DNA of 64,000 bases from Acridotheres tristis (Eukaryota > Chordata > Aves > Passeriformes > Sturnidae): the NCBI GenBank assembly GCA_037013685.1, contig CM072887.1, positions 40,909,154-40,973,153 of the forward strand. Reading direction: 5' to 3'. Within the stretch, counting starts at the first letter, position 1. Each line of letters starts with the position of its first letter. Below, piece after piece: positions 47,301-62,300 of this stretch. Both the position numbers and the translations under genes were made by a program. The notes below the pieces were generated by a model. The model had not been told where the DNA came from and ran no database searches. It worked only from the letters and a program-made list of their open reading frames with translations.

Positions 47301-50300
47301 TAATTATTTGCATCTCTATTCTCAATAAAGAAACTACAATATTCCTCCATTTAAGAAATTCAGTTTCTTTGACTTGTCTTTTGTCAGTAAGGATAAGATA
47401 TTTTATAACAAAATGATGAAAATAGTAGCAACAAATCATGAAAACAGAATTTGACAGAAAATTCTAAGGAATTAAGAAATGGACCTGCCAGTCTTACTGG
47501 TGTTTAACCACTGCTACCATGTTTAACCTAGAACTTAATTCAGTTTTTGAAAGAGAAGAACTGCTTTTTGGGGGGCAAAAAAGCTCTAACAGGGTCCAAG
47601 GAACTACGTAACAGCTACTTTGCATGGTGTCAGCAGATTTACTGAAGCTTTAAAAGCAAGACTAACCAGGCACAGAGATGCAGAGAGACAGATAAGAATT
47701 CACCCTAAGCTATATAAAACCTTGAGTGGCTTGAGATTCCAGGAATCTTTACAGTTCTTCAGCAATGTGACTTAACAAATGCTATGGGTTAACAACAAGC
47801 TCCTTTCTATGCAGTAAAAACTAGTTAAGAGACACCAAGCTTGAAAAAAGAGGCTTTGTGCAAAATGAAAATGACCAATGCAGTCAAGACCAACCTATGC
47901 TTAGCCCTGTCCAAAATACTTTAGAAAAGTTTTAAGAACAGATGGTGAATACGTAAAAGTCTGTTCTGAAAGATACCAGAAGAGGAAGAGTAGTGAGGCA
48001 TAAGGAAGCCAAGGGCAAGAAAGAACTCATGTTCTGACTATGGTTTAAAACCTCAGTACTACTATGTGGTTAAATCTCAGGAAAAAAAAAATCAATCTAT
48101 GCTCAGCAGCAGCTAACAGATAATATAATATGCAAAGAAGTATTTGGAAAAACCATGTAAGGACAGACAGAAAGCACACATTATACTTCAACCTGCATGG
48201 ATTCTTCTGATATTATCATCTATGGTCAGAAACGTCAAAGAAAAACAACAAAGCAAAACTATAAAGATGGGAAAAGGAAAAAAGCCCTAATCAAAATAGG
48301 CTAAAGTGACTCTAGTTTCAGGCAAGGTTAGAGATAAAAAAATACAGCTACTATGAAGAGTAAATTGTCCACAACACAAAAAGGAAGGGGTATCCTGTGA
48401 AATTTTCTGGCAGAACTTTCAAACAAAAGCAAGCATTGCTGTCTCATGCTTACATGCTTTAACTGGCAGAACTCACAGAACGCAACATTCCTGCTTAGTA
48501 AGAATTTAAAATACAGCAATAAGAATTCAAAATACAGCTAGACAAATGGAAAAAAATTCATTAAGGAACCTAATGCATATGACTACTCATTTTCAAAAGC
48601 CCTCAGGATGCTAAGTAGGAAACAGAAGATCTGCTGAAGAAAGTATTGCTTTATGACTGCCTTATTAAAACTGTGAACGGTTAGTTCAGCAGTTAAAAAG
48701 GCCCAAAGCTTTTTTTTAAAACCACTCAGAAGTTGGATAATCATTACATACATTAAAAAAGTCAAAGGACAGTAGAACTCAAATTCTTGAAAATTCAACC
48801 ACTGTTCATTGAAAGGAACATGAGGTTAAGGTCTTACATCAATTGTGAAAAAAAAATGCACATCTATACTTGACTGTTGCATTCCCAGAACTAACCAATT
48901 TTTCAAATGCCCTATTGACCATGTCATGGTTTGCACAGACCTGAGCAGGAGCCAGGTCTTTGGATTCCCTGCCCAGCTTTTCATCTGCTGAATACGCAAC
49001 ACGAGAGTAAATCCAAAGAAATATATCCCACCTAAAGAGTGCTGTATTTTGATTTTCTTTACAGTTGTGTTAATTCATAGTGCTTTGGTTTTTTTCCTGT
49101 GCCTGTTCAGTGGACATTGGAGTTTTTAACTAAGGCAAACAATGTTCTGTATGATTCTCTTACTTCTGTGTGCTTTCAGAGAGAGCACCTTCCAACCACT
49201 GATGAATCATGGGCTGCTTCAAGGTATCTCCGTAGTCATTCTGCAGTCGGTAGAAGGGCTTAAGAGCGCTGTCAACATAAGGTGAAGCTTTAGTTGGCAC
49301 CTCCTGGTAGATGACAGGGAAACAAGTCAGGGAAGAATGAACCAGTCATTTACTTACTGCAAGTATCAACATCCAATTCTAGCACATGTAAAAAATGCTA
49401 AGCCTGTACCTAAGCAAACAGATACATAAACCATTTAGGACAAGTCAATGAAGAGATCATTATACACAGGAAAGACACCATCACAAAATTATTCAGCAGT
49501 GTTATACAGCGAGATCTAATGTAGAACAAGGTTCAAAATGCCCAAAGCTCTCTCAGAGATGCATGTGCCAGCCATTCCTATTACCAGGTATGATCCTGAA
49601 TGCTGTTTCTGCTTATGCTGATTCCAGAGAAAGCTGAGCAGACTCAGTGCCCAAAACAGACTATTACACCTTTGTTAAAATACCTACAGCTTGTACTGTA
49701 CTTCACTAGGTTGAAGACATTGTCATGGGGTCTGTCAAACAGATACGGAAAGGCCTGAAGAACTTTTAACAGTCTCAGCACAGGCCCTTCTGAGATTTAT
49801 TTCTTCATTTGCAAGCAGCACTGACCTTGTTGGTTCTCCTATATAATCTTGGAACTTCCAGTGCACTCTTCAGGTACGCAAAGGAGGATTCACTTAGATC
49901 CTGGATTATCTTGTTATTCAAGGTAGGCACACAGGCTGATAGGGAAGCCTTTGAATCTTCCAAGGCTCCTATTAAAGTAAAAGTGCTGAAGTTTAAATTG
50001 AGCTACTCTGCCCAATCACAACACAAATTATGTGAATCCCCTCATCCTCCTAATCCCACTCACTATCTGGCGTCAAGTAGAGGATATGCTTACCAAATAA
50101 ATATACACCAGCCATTTATAAAACACTGCCAGTAACACCAACCATTCCTCAGCCAGAAACACGGACAGAGGCAAGGAAAGACAAGTGGAGTAAAGTAACA
50201 TTCTCCAGGTTCAAAGTTTTTCCAGTATTACCAATGAAGCAAGGGCTTGAATCAAAAGGTTTCGACTTTCCACAGAAACTGTGTGAAATTCTCTCTGAAT

Positions 50301-53300
50301 TCTCTATGGAATGACTGGAATTTGTTCAACTCAAAGCCGTGACTGGCAACAGACCATCTACTGAGCTGGGGATGTGCACAAGCTCCTACATTTCTAATAG
50401 ACTTGGACATCTATCAGTAGTTCTGATTTAGAGATTTCAGTGGAACTCATGATGCAGATCTTCTGGCTGTGCTTGCAGACAGGGACTAGTTCACTCATGC
50501 AGCTCCATGACTAGCTTTAATTATTAAATTAAAATCAAACTCCATATTTCATATAAAGAATGATCAGATTAAAAAAAACTGAACAAATGAGCCAAAGAGA
50601 CAAACTCGAAAACCAAACCAGCCCAAAAAGAAAAAAGGAGGCTAAAATACTGAATTGCTCCTACGCTCTGAAGATAAGGTATTCAACTATGATATATTGA
50701 TAACCCTCTGCCTCACATGACTCATCAGGCCTGAGAGAGAACAGACATTTTAGAAAAACATTTTAGTTTCAACTGGATAATGGAAAGCCTCTCCTCATGT
50801 CTTCTTCCCCAATTATTTCAAAAGTTCAATGATATGAATCTTCTAAGATAAAGTCCTCACTTTCTGGAGAAAAATCCTAAAAGCATTTTAGACTCCCTTA
50901 ATTTTAATCACTGAACATTTTCCAGATGAACAGCTCTGATCAAGATTGTTTCTATTTAACAATTTAAACAAAAGGCAAGTTTCATTAAGTATTTTCATTT
51001 GAAACAATGATACTGTAAAAGTTGATTTCATTTGTTTGGCGGAGGGGATTTGGGAGCAAAGAGGAAGGAGCCTCTCAGATTTACCTGCAATGCAAGATAT
51101 ATTCTTGAAGCCAATCACTTCAAGCTTTGGTTTAATCATGTCTAAGATTTCAGGAATCTGAAAAAAAACAACCCAAAACTAAGAGAGAGATAGAGAGATA
51201 TACAGTCATGTTATAAACATTTTAATTACTTCTACTACATCCTATTAGTTTGAAGCACATCACAAGACACTCTCAATTTCTATGGTTTTACTGCATTTCT
51301 GCCCAATCAATACTAGAAGTTTACAATATGCACGGGAATTTAGGCATACACACTAAATCCTCTACCTTACTACTGTACTCAGAGGAAATAACTTAGAATT
51401 AACAAAATCCACCTGCAATTTACAACTTCACAAATTACAGAAAATTCAGCCTTACTGAAAATAAATACACAGGAATCATCCCTACTGAGAGACAATTAAC
51501 ACCACTCATCTCTCCTCAAGATTCTGGATCATTAATCAAGTATAATCATGATGATAAAACCTCTTCCAACCTCCAAGACTAAAACCAGCGAACACTTGAA
51601 AGAGAAGATAACATTAAAGCAGAATGTTGTGCCACTCTCCAATCTGCAACAGAGACTGTACTTGAAAAGCAGTAAGATTGGCAGAGTGACATTTCACAAC
51701 AAAAAATTGTAGAAAGATATTATTTTAGGAGTTAAATCCAGCAGCTACTGATAAAAAGAATTTAAATACCTGAAGTGGTTTGCTCATAAACTGCTATTCT
51801 AAATAAGCACAGAGTAGGCCATGTATTTCATGTATCTGACACTCCAAGTTTTAGCATTTAAGATTAAAAAAAATATTATGGCACATCATTTTAAACAATT
51901 TAATGCCCTTACAAGATGCCAAAAATATGAATGAAGATTCTTTCTAAGTGAAGTCAAAAGCACAAACCCGATCCTGGAGTTTGTCCAGATCTGCAGCAAC
52001 ATATATCAGCTGAGTACTAGATATAGAAGACATTGGCAGACTTTCTGGAGAAGATTCATTCCCTTGGTCCTCACTGGGGTTGAGGCCTAAAGAAGATTCC
52101 TTTCTCCCACCTGGCACAGGTTTTTTGCTTTCCTTTGTATTCTCACTGGAAAGGGGCCTTACAGAAACCTGAAACATCAAATTAAAGTGTGAACCCTAGC
52201 AGTAGTCAGTTAAAGCTGGACAAACTGAAACAGTATATAAAGGATTTGTAAGACTACAGAATTAGAATGCCACACTTTCAAGGGATATTACCAAATATCA
52301 TTACCAAATAATGTAAAAAGTAAATTTTAGAAAAATGTGAGTACACTACCAAGCTGGATGATTTAGAACAAATTTGTCTAACTAAGGTTAGTAGAGGGCA
52401 GTCTGGTCCTGCTGTCAAACAACTCCTTTCTCCCACCTCCTCAAGCTCTCTGCTGTCAGGCAAGTGCTTCCCCTGACTACGCTGTTTTAAGTCTGGGACT
52501 TATCAGTACTTTTCCATGAGCTAATTTACCTGAGAGAACTAAGTCACTGAGTCACAAAAGAAATTAGAAATGGAGATCCTACTGCTGTCTTCAACTACCG
52601 AAGGGGCATGTACAGAGAAGACAGTATCAGATTTTTCCTTGAGTGATAGAGTAATAGTAGTGGATATGTACTGTAGCAAGAGAAATTCTGATCAAACAGG
52701 AAAAAAAAAAGCAATCAGTCATCGGACGAGGGTTCCCAGGAAAGAGTGCAATCACTATCTTTGGATATACTCAATATTCAACTTACAAGGCTCTGCACAA
52801 CCTCATCTAAGCTGGTCCTATTTTGAGCAGGAATTGGGACCAAATGACTTCCAAAAATCTCTTCAAATCCCAGTGGGAACAGGCAGTACAAGAGCAAAGC
52901 ACATTTCCTCTGCTCAGCAGCAGTGATCACTGATGGTGAGTCAGCTGCCTAGGAAACTTCGGTTCTGCATTCTCAGAACTAAACAACTGATCCAAATTAT
53001 ATTACTCTTTCTTATTTGCAGGGTTATTTTTCACCTGGCTCTGTTTCACAACTTCATTCACTCTATCAACAATATACAAAGAGAAGAAAATTAGGATTTT
53101 GGCTTCTTGTTTCAGTGGCAGAGGCAGCATTAAGGAGCATGAAGTAAAGCTTTGGCAACCACCAGACACTAGCACTGTAACAATACCGATATTTGTGACT
53201 AATCATGTATTTCGCAATGATGCTTTTTATAAGCCAAACTCATGAAATGCTTGAAGGTTAAAAACCATTAACTTCACAAAAAATCTCTTACAAGTCTCCT

Positions 53301-56300
53301 TTTGATGGATATACCCCATCGCCAGCCCCTTAAAGCAGGCTGCTCTCTCACCTCGCTGATGAACACGGAGTAGCGTGCCAAGATCTGCAGGCTGAGTTTC
53401 CACAGGCGGTGCGCTAAAAGCGGTAGAAACATCTGATCTGACCAGCACTTCACGAGACTCGTCCACACCATGTGAGTGGCCAAGAGACAGAACGAGCTCC
53501 CAGCTAGAAACGACCAAGGCAACAAAGGTCAAGTTCCAAGCACATTTTTAGAAGATGCAACATCAGGGCCATTGCGTTACCCAAGATTAAAAAAAGCAAA
53601 GTCTTCCTAAAAGATAGAAATGTTATTAAGCATTGCCTGAAACAAACTCTTAAAATATTATCTCCTCAATGCTTTAGATTTCAAATTCCTCCAAAGTCTT
53701 GCTGCAGCTGTGCAGGCAAAAGCAAGAAACGAGAATTTGCCTGCAATAAAGGCAGAAACAGCTTGGCCAAATAATCCACTTTAGGAAATAACATTTCCAA
53801 AATAATTTTTTGGCAGTCTTTTGAAAAACTTACATTAGATATGCCTGCCAGCCATAACATAATACTCCCTTAGCACTACACTACTGCTCTTCTCCCAGTT
53901 ATATGAGGTATTTGCTATAAATATTTATTTAAAACACTGTACAAATAGCCATATTAAAACAAAATACTTTTAAAGGAGCTTATACAGTAACATTTTAGAG
54001 AATACAGTTAGAAACACAAGGAATGTGTCAGCAAGTCCCAGACCTGTGCCTTGAAGTGATAAGATTTATGTATTTTGTCTCCATTAGGATTTTTTTCACC
54101 TGGTTTGCTTCAGAGGGCATGTGTGGATACACATGTACAGACATTTAGGTGGCTCATAGCTGCCTTCTTCGTAAGTATTTACTCTGTCAGCTGAAATTAG
54201 TTCTTCTGATTACAATATGCTTCTAATGCATGTTAGAAGCACATTGTAATCAGTTAGAAGCATATTGTAATCACTCTTATTCTTGCTATGTATACCTCCT
54301 CATCTCCTCATAAATCAATGTATGTTTTTGGAGCAGAAACCAACACTATGAACGACAGCAAGACTCAATGCTGCCAACAGACAGCCATTTTCACCTCTAC
54401 ACAGTGCTACAACAATAAGAAAAATATGGCCCAATAATACAGCATAGCCTTTTGGCTGTCACTTAGAGGATGTCAAATGCTAACAACTCCTCCTTGCATG
54501 AGGGAATGGTTCCATAAGTATATTAATGATAGCTGCTAAAGGGGGGATTTTTAGTAAGCAAAGTTAACACTGAACAGAATTCTCACATTGCCATCTCTAT
54601 AACAATGTTTTATACTGTTTGATCAGTTAATCAGAAATCAGGAAGCTCATGTGAACCATGGGATGCACGTTACTGAACACTCAAGGGACAAAGTGATCAT
54701 TGCTACTTATACAACTGATTCCTTTACAATAAATATTTTTTGCCATAAAAGTTTACCTGGTGCTTCTTCTAATGTATCAGAAAGTGCTTCTTCTAAGGCC
54801 CCTGCTATTTCTCTGAATCTGAGAGAAAGAAAAATTTTGAATATCACAATTCAACAGTTGCTTAAATTGATACTTAAACATTTTTCAATATTTACTTTAG
54901 TATTATTTCTAGGTGCTATCAATGGACATAGACAGATTTTAAACCTGGGGTTATTTTTGCCCAGATTAACACCAGCATTAAAACACTTGAGAGAACCTTT
55001 GACATTTTACAGGCACATACAAAGCTTACACTTTGAGATATTATTAAAGTCATGGTTGCAAACATTATCAAAATAACTCACAGAGTGACAAGTCCTCAGC
55101 TTTTCAAGGAGGGAAGTTTTTTGTTTTGCTACTGTTTTTAAACTAAAAGCAAACAAATTAACACATACTTTCTTTAACCTTCAGATATGTCAGGTGATAC
55201 TGGAGCTCCAGCTTTCTACATGTTTGTTAATGACCAGTAGCATAAGGTTCTACAAACAATTCTGTACCTAATAAAAATCAATAGTTCCTCAATTACACCT
55301 TTTTTTAAAATACCCTTTTTAAAAAAAATTCACCATTCAAAGAAAAAAAAAACCCAAACCAAAACGACACCTCCAAAATTTTTTAGGTATAACAGCAAGT
55401 TATTAAAACCTCTGATACTTTTCCATACTTCCATAATTTTAAGCTCCCCTGTAGGAAGTTCTGTTGTCATTGGTTTCCTCTTTTTTGCTTTTATGTGTCA
55501 TAGTAACTCTGTAAATCTTTCTATCAAACTTAGTAATTACAAACCTGTAGGGTTTCTCTTAAAGTCCCTTAACTGTCATTTCCAGAACAGGACAGGAGCC
55601 CACCTAGCTTTTTCTTGTTCAAACTCCTAATGGACTAAGATGAATGTTTAGCAACTTAACATGTTTGTGAAATAGCTTCAAAACCTCAGTTCTGCCTATG
55701 CACTGCTTCCATCAACAGAGCAGTGTCTTTTAGTGTTATGATGAAAAGGATTATTGAACAGAATAAGGTTTTTCACAATGATGTCATTTTTGCTGAGTAT
55801 TTCTTACATAGGAAATAATTTCCCCAGTGTGGCGTTCACTACAGCTCCACAATCAGCTGTACTGACAAAACTGAAAGAATGGAACAGGGGAAAGAGTAAC
55901 TGTTGCTGTTTGTGCCAGAACTGCCACAGAGGAAATGCCTGAATATCCATCTGTTCCTTTGATAATTTCTAAAGGCTTAATAATGGCTGATTTTTCTGGG
56001 GAATTCCTGTAATTGAAAAAAGAAAAAAACAAACAATCTTAACTATAAATGCCCAAGTGTGAGATAACAGTTCAATAAAAATCTTGTATGACTTAAAGGA
56101 TATTAACACACAACAAGAAAAATCTTCCTTGATATATATGTAATTAATATGTCGTATTATTTTCACAATTCAGCACTAAAGAATTCATGGGCACTTCCAA
56201 AGTTAGCAGATTATTCCAATATAAAGGAATAACATGGTTAAAGGTGAATCAGCTGCTGTTATCCAAACATTTCTTGAAACAGTAGACTATTTAGACTTAC

Positions 56301-59300
56301 AGTAATCTTGAATTAAAGGAAAATGATTTTTTTAAAGTGTTTTAATCAATCAGAGCTCAGAATATCTAACGGGAAACAATTTTTAAGAGAAATAATATGC
56401 TGAAGCTCCATTTCAATTTATGAGCAAGCTTATCAAAGTTTGATCAATTGGTCTCCTACTAGAAAAGCTGCACTTGAAAGAAAAAGGGCAGACACAGAGA
56501 CCTATTAATGATACATATCTGTTAGAAGGTTCATAATGGCTGCAGTTCCATAGACCCTTTTAGTCTGTGCACCACTATGCAGTGAATATTCCTGGCCCCT
56601 TCCCTCGGGCCAGCATGAATATTTGTGCAGTTAAGTGGTTTGGGGAAATTGACTGGAGTTGAACATCAGTCTTTTTTTTGTCCTACATAACAGATCCTTA
56701 TCAGTTCACTACACAACTGCAGGAACAGATGTGCAAGCAAAAAACCAAACAAGGGTATCAGGTGCTGTGACTACTGTTTTACAAAACACCACGAACCACC
56801 AAAACACTAAGGCCCAGCTTCCAGCCCCATGCTCCTGTCACTTATATTAACTCTACCACTCCTAAGATTCCTGGATGAAATTTTTCAGCACAAGTGTAGA
56901 TTCACCCTGGACTAAAGAAACTGTATAGATGTGACTGTGGTAGTGTTATTGCCAATTACAGAACTGTGCAATAAAACAGGCCACTAAAGTGATCCATTTA
57001 AAAATAAACATCAATTTCTCTTCCCCCTCTTTTGGAAATTCCACTTTTTCTTTGGTTATTTTTTTTAAGAAGCCCTCAGAAGTCTTTGGACCAAGAAAGA
57101 TCACACATGGCACACTTGAGTCATAGCAGATTTCATCAATGGTTCCTTGCCTAGAGGGCTGCTCTCCAGTCTTACAATCAGACATGCAGACTACACTTTC
57201 TAAAAATACAGTTTTACATTCTGTTTTGTTCATTAAAATTCTAACATTACTAGAATGAAAACAGAGCTTTTTTGGGTCTCTCTGTTCTTTTCTAACTGCA
57301 AGGTCTGTAAAAGGAAATATTACAGATACATCAGAACTGCTAGTAAAATAACCTAGAAATTATTACTTGGCTACTCAGGAATAGGGAATAGGAGGACAAT
57401 CTCTGGGAAAGCAATGCTGCAAGACCCAGCACTTTAAAGAGTACAACCTGTGAGACAAAAGGAATGTCAGAAGCATAACTAGATCTGGAAAAGTTTGAAG
57501 TTCTTAACTCCTTTAGTTATATATATCTAAGAAAAAAGATTCCTTCCCTCACAGTAAGTATTCCTCTGGATTTGAACAAGTAGCATCTTTCAACATATAG
57601 CTTAGTTTCAGGGACACTGGAGAAAAAGAATTTGAAACAAGAGCTCAAGACTTATTTAGATCTGTTCCTGAAAGTCTTATGAGTAACTTATCAAATCTGG
57701 TGTAACAACACAGTATATATTGAAGAGTAGTTATGTGCTTTTTTTCTAAATTGTTGGAAGATACATAAAATAGTTACTTGACTTAGTAATTAAATTCTTA
57801 CTGTGATTTCCACTATGATTTGTTGACAAGTGACACTTTGAACAATGAGGAGGTGTGACCTTAAGCCAGATCATTTTTCCGTGACTAACCTCTACTTTTG
57901 AAAGACTGAGCAAAAAAATGAATGCCAACCTTATTTGAAAATATACAGGCAAGTTCCATTTGTTGTTAAAGCTGTGGTAGGAGGGATGAGCTCTTAAGCG
58001 TTTCACGCTGGCCTGGGAGCCACACTGTCGCTCAAATTTCCGTACAAAATCCATACTGGTGGTGTATTTCTGCAGAAAGAAAAGGAGCATTCTGATCACA
58101 CACAGGCTCCCAGAAAACAAGGAAGGCCACCACCCATTCAGCAGAATTCCTGTATCATATAACAACTAAGCTCGAGGTTCAGGATGGGCTAACACTGCCC
58201 CTCATCACCTATTCATACAAGGCTAAAAGCCTGGACTGCACTGGAACCAAAACCAAACTAACTCCAAAGTGTTACTCTATGGTAACAAAAGCACAGGACA
58301 TTTCTAAAAAGCTGTCCAAGCACATTGATTAAAAGATTTGTGAGTATTTCTGAGCTCAGTCATTGGGGTGGTGCTGCACAGTACTAACAGAGTCAGGTAC
58401 AGCAGATAAAAGTACACAATGAACAGAAATAATCAGGAATTAAACTCAGAAGTACACATAGCCAACCATACACGAGAATCAAGCACAGTATTTTTGTCTG
58501 CTACACAGGACCTGTATTATAAGAATTTCTAGATCTGTTTTCCTAAAAATGTTTTGCAAATATCAAATATATGCAGAAGAACTTCAAACAATTTCAGATA
58601 AACTAACTTCAACCAGTGTATACTTCTAGTAAGATGTTTATTAATAGCATTAAGCTGGTTGCAAGCAAAAAAAATTACATTAATCCTCAAACATACTGTA
58701 GACTTGGTCTCAATAGTATGAGAACACCGAAAATAATGAAATAATAAATTGAATCATGCACAAAGCAGAAAGCCAAACACTTGATGAAAACCAGAAGTAA
58801 AACACTACAAAAAATGTTATTTCATACAAAATAGACCTTGCTACCAGACCACAAAACTTATGTAAATAAATTTAAAAGTAAAACACAATGGCATTTAAAA
58901 TTATTTCTGTGGAATGAAAACTAGTTTGGTTTCTGTGCAAGTTTCTTCTATTAAAAAAAAGAAGGAAACAGCCATAAAACCTACATATATTCTCATAAAT
59001 CCCCTACAGAATTAATGAAATAAGCCTGACTGAATCTCTCAGTGCCTCTGACTTCACTGCAGGGTTAGGGTTCAACCCACAATCCAGAGCACTGTGGGAA
59101 TGATGTGATTTTGCCTCTTGTGAAGCAGTAAAACATTATCAGGAGAAGCCCCTGCATTGCTGCTCTCAAACACGCTCCTGTGAACAAAGGACATGAATTG
59201 CCATGGGGATGCTTTTGTATTGTGTATCTCAGTAAATGCATAACTTTCTGTTTAAGGTATAATTATGGAATATCTTTCTTGTGATGTGGCACTTTCAGTG

Positions 59301-62300
59301 CCAAGATAGTATTCTGAAAAATGCACACAAAAGCTTTTAAGTAACTTCTCCTAATCTGTGTATTTATAACACAATGGGCCCATAAAAGGTATGAGAGTTA
59401 GACCCAGACTGAATGACAGATTAGTTCTGTTTCAGGCCTCCTTTCTAAGATAATAAACTCAGCACTGTAAAAAGGCAAACAAGATTTTAATGCTCTGCTA
59501 CCCTAAGTGCAAGTCAGAGATATAAGCCAAACACTCTGTAAAGACCTATCACATTTATTTCATATTGAGAATATTATTTCCAATAGAAGGAACTAAATGC
59601 AAGATTGGTTCCTATTTCAGCTTCTAGGACTGGATTGTTGACTGCACAGTTATTTAAGTAAAACTGGGAACCAAAATGGAGCAATTTTCAAACAGAGAAA
59701 TCTAAACTAAATCTCAAAATAATGTTTAGGGATAAAAGAAGTATTCTTTTAAAATACCCATACATCTACACATCTAAGTCAAATAAGGACACATCAACCT
59801 GAAACAATTTTTAAAAACCACCTCGTACAAACACTTTTTTTAACATACTTGACATTTCCACTCTGACTTTTAAAACAAATGTTTCAATCCCTCTCTCTCC
59901 TGTACACCTAAACAATCCCCAAACAGATAATACCACATATTCAAACTTTACAGCATTAAATCTATATGCAAGTAAGATAGAGAAAAAGACTTTTCTGCAT
60001 TTCTATCAACCTAAAAAATGGCGGTGAAAGATTACTGTCTAAAATCTGTGTAGCATTACTTGGCTCATCATCAGTGCAAAAACAATCTTAAAGGGATTTT
60101 CCCTCCCTCTTAATTTAGAACTATTAGTCTTTGTAATAGGTGTAATAGCATTTTTACACTTGGCATTTCAACTTTGTATTGATTTTAAACTATAATATTT
60201 TAGTAACTCTAAGTCACTTAAGTAGTCAAAAGCAGCCTGGGAAGTACTTTGGACTTACTATGTGATTCACCTGGAAGCCATGGGTGGGTGTTGGGTTTTT
60301 ATGGGATTTTTTTTTTTATTGTTGGGTGTTTTCTAAATAAACATTCTAAAAATGCCTTTGTTGGCCAGTACCAGTGTAACATTAAAACAGGCCTTTTAAG
60401 CAAACCCAGCTTTTCTGAAGACAAAACACACTCCTGTACATCATGCAGCACAGTACAGCAAAAGCCCAACAAGGCTCACAATCTGTACTAAGTAGGGCAT
60501 AAGGTAAATGCTTGAAGAGTGACTAAAACTTCATGGTAAACTAAGAATTCTCATGAGGGAGGAGGAACACATTACGGTGTCACTTGCATGGTACTACCAC
60601 AATGTTCTTCAACATCCATGTAATTTGCTTCTTATTCAGAGATAGTAATGCAAACACACTCAGTCATGCCTACCTGCCTTCACTGATTCAGTATATCTGT
60701 ACAAAAGAGATCTTAAATACCAAGAAAAAAAATACCTAAGTGTTTAGTAAAAGCAGTTTTGCAGGAACACATGAAGAATCACATGCCTTATAAACTTACA
60801 CCAGCAAGCCAGCATTTCCTTAAGTCATCTGTTCTGATACGCCAACAGTGCCTTCCTTCAGACAATTTATCACTGCCTCCCATCTCTATCTTGAAAATAA
60901 AATGTTTTACACCAATCACAAGTCAAACTGCCAGGGGAAAAAATTTTGAATTTTTCTGTAATCATGGTTAAACACAAGCAGATGGGACATGAGGAAAAGC
61001 AGAAAGGTCATATTTTCTACTTGTGACATACTGTAAAGCACTGCCAGAGCCAATCTTCATACTAGACCAAGAAATCTATTTCACCACTAGCAAAAGATGA
61101 TGTTTTAGAGACAGAGCCGCACTACCAATAAAGAAAACACAAGAGTGACAAGTACTTTAAATTCATTATCTAATGCAAGCTTGTGATAGCAGAGAAATAC
61201 CATCTCTGTTTTCTAAACCTGATGGTGCTGCCAAGTATTTTCAGGTTTTAGTTTTAGTTGACTTCTGTCTAAAATCGCAACATAATCTGCAGTACTGCAA
61301 GAGAGCAAAAGCTAAAACGATCAAGTGAAACAAAGTTTTTTTTAATCTTCTGATAGTAAAAAACTTAGCAAAAAATTTCACATAGTAAAAAAAAGTTGCA
61401 GCCCAGGTATTTAATTAACATGACAGCTCCTGCTATACAGAAGTTCTAAACTTGAGTGAACACTGGAGTCATCCACTCCCACCCTGAATTACGTTGCAAT
61501 TCTACTTCCAAAACGAACACTAATTCATCTGACTAAATGGCGTCCAATAACTTCTGAATGAGCTTTCCCAACAAATTTGAGGGAGGAATTCCTATAAAAA
61601 TTGAACCAAGTGGTTTGAGATAACCTAGTCTTCCAAGCCATGCAAGACCATGAATTTAGACAAAAGCAGCAGGGCGGAAGAAGTTAGAGAACATGACTCT
61701 TTCAATTCTCATGTGTGTCACAGAAATTACAAATGGAAGAAAAGAAAATTAATTACCTCATGAAAAACATCTGGGTTTCCAGGGTTAAAAAGTGATGGTA
61801 GTTTCTCTTCCAAACCACGTACTATTTCTGGCCACACCGAATTCACTAAGAAATCATATCCAGGAACAATATCTGCTTTTTCACTGAAAAAATGACAATT
61901 ATTCCATGATTATATTTTATTACCAGGCTTCTATGTGGAGACAGGAATCACTAAAACATAGGCCCAGTGCACTAGACTAAATGCAATGAAATTTTTTTAC
62001 ATATTTATGCTGATTCACTTAAACTGTTCTTCCTTTGAAGATTCCTTATCTGATTCCACAGTCACATCAAACCCACAGTGTTTTTTGTAACTCTCAAATT
62101 GTTTTAAAAATTTATCATTACATATTTTGCCAGAAAATTAGTACATTTCAGCTAAGAAATCCTATTATTATTGGCATAAGTCAAGTTTTAATAGCTCCAA
62201 ACTTCCAAGACCTACCAAGTAGGAAAAATGTGACTAATGCAATGAAAAGAAGAACCTTTTCCTAATTGTTCCAAATTGCATTTATACATAGTGTGTTTGA

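Larger units (their letters stand above)
49304..53351 (-). other. COG2 introns between 49304 and 53351
   Basis: Introns 49304-49825, 49969-51084, 51158-51967 and 52169-53351; intervening exons are listed separately. No other feature is seen. Confidence 0.75.

Noticed and set aside
48924..49000. TGTCATGGTTT match to an avian LTR start
   Set aside because: Similarity stops after about 11 bases, unlike the longer match at 37655-37729.
56946..57233. 95-codon minus-strand frame in a COG2 intron
   Set aside because: No homology recognised and no suitable splice sites.
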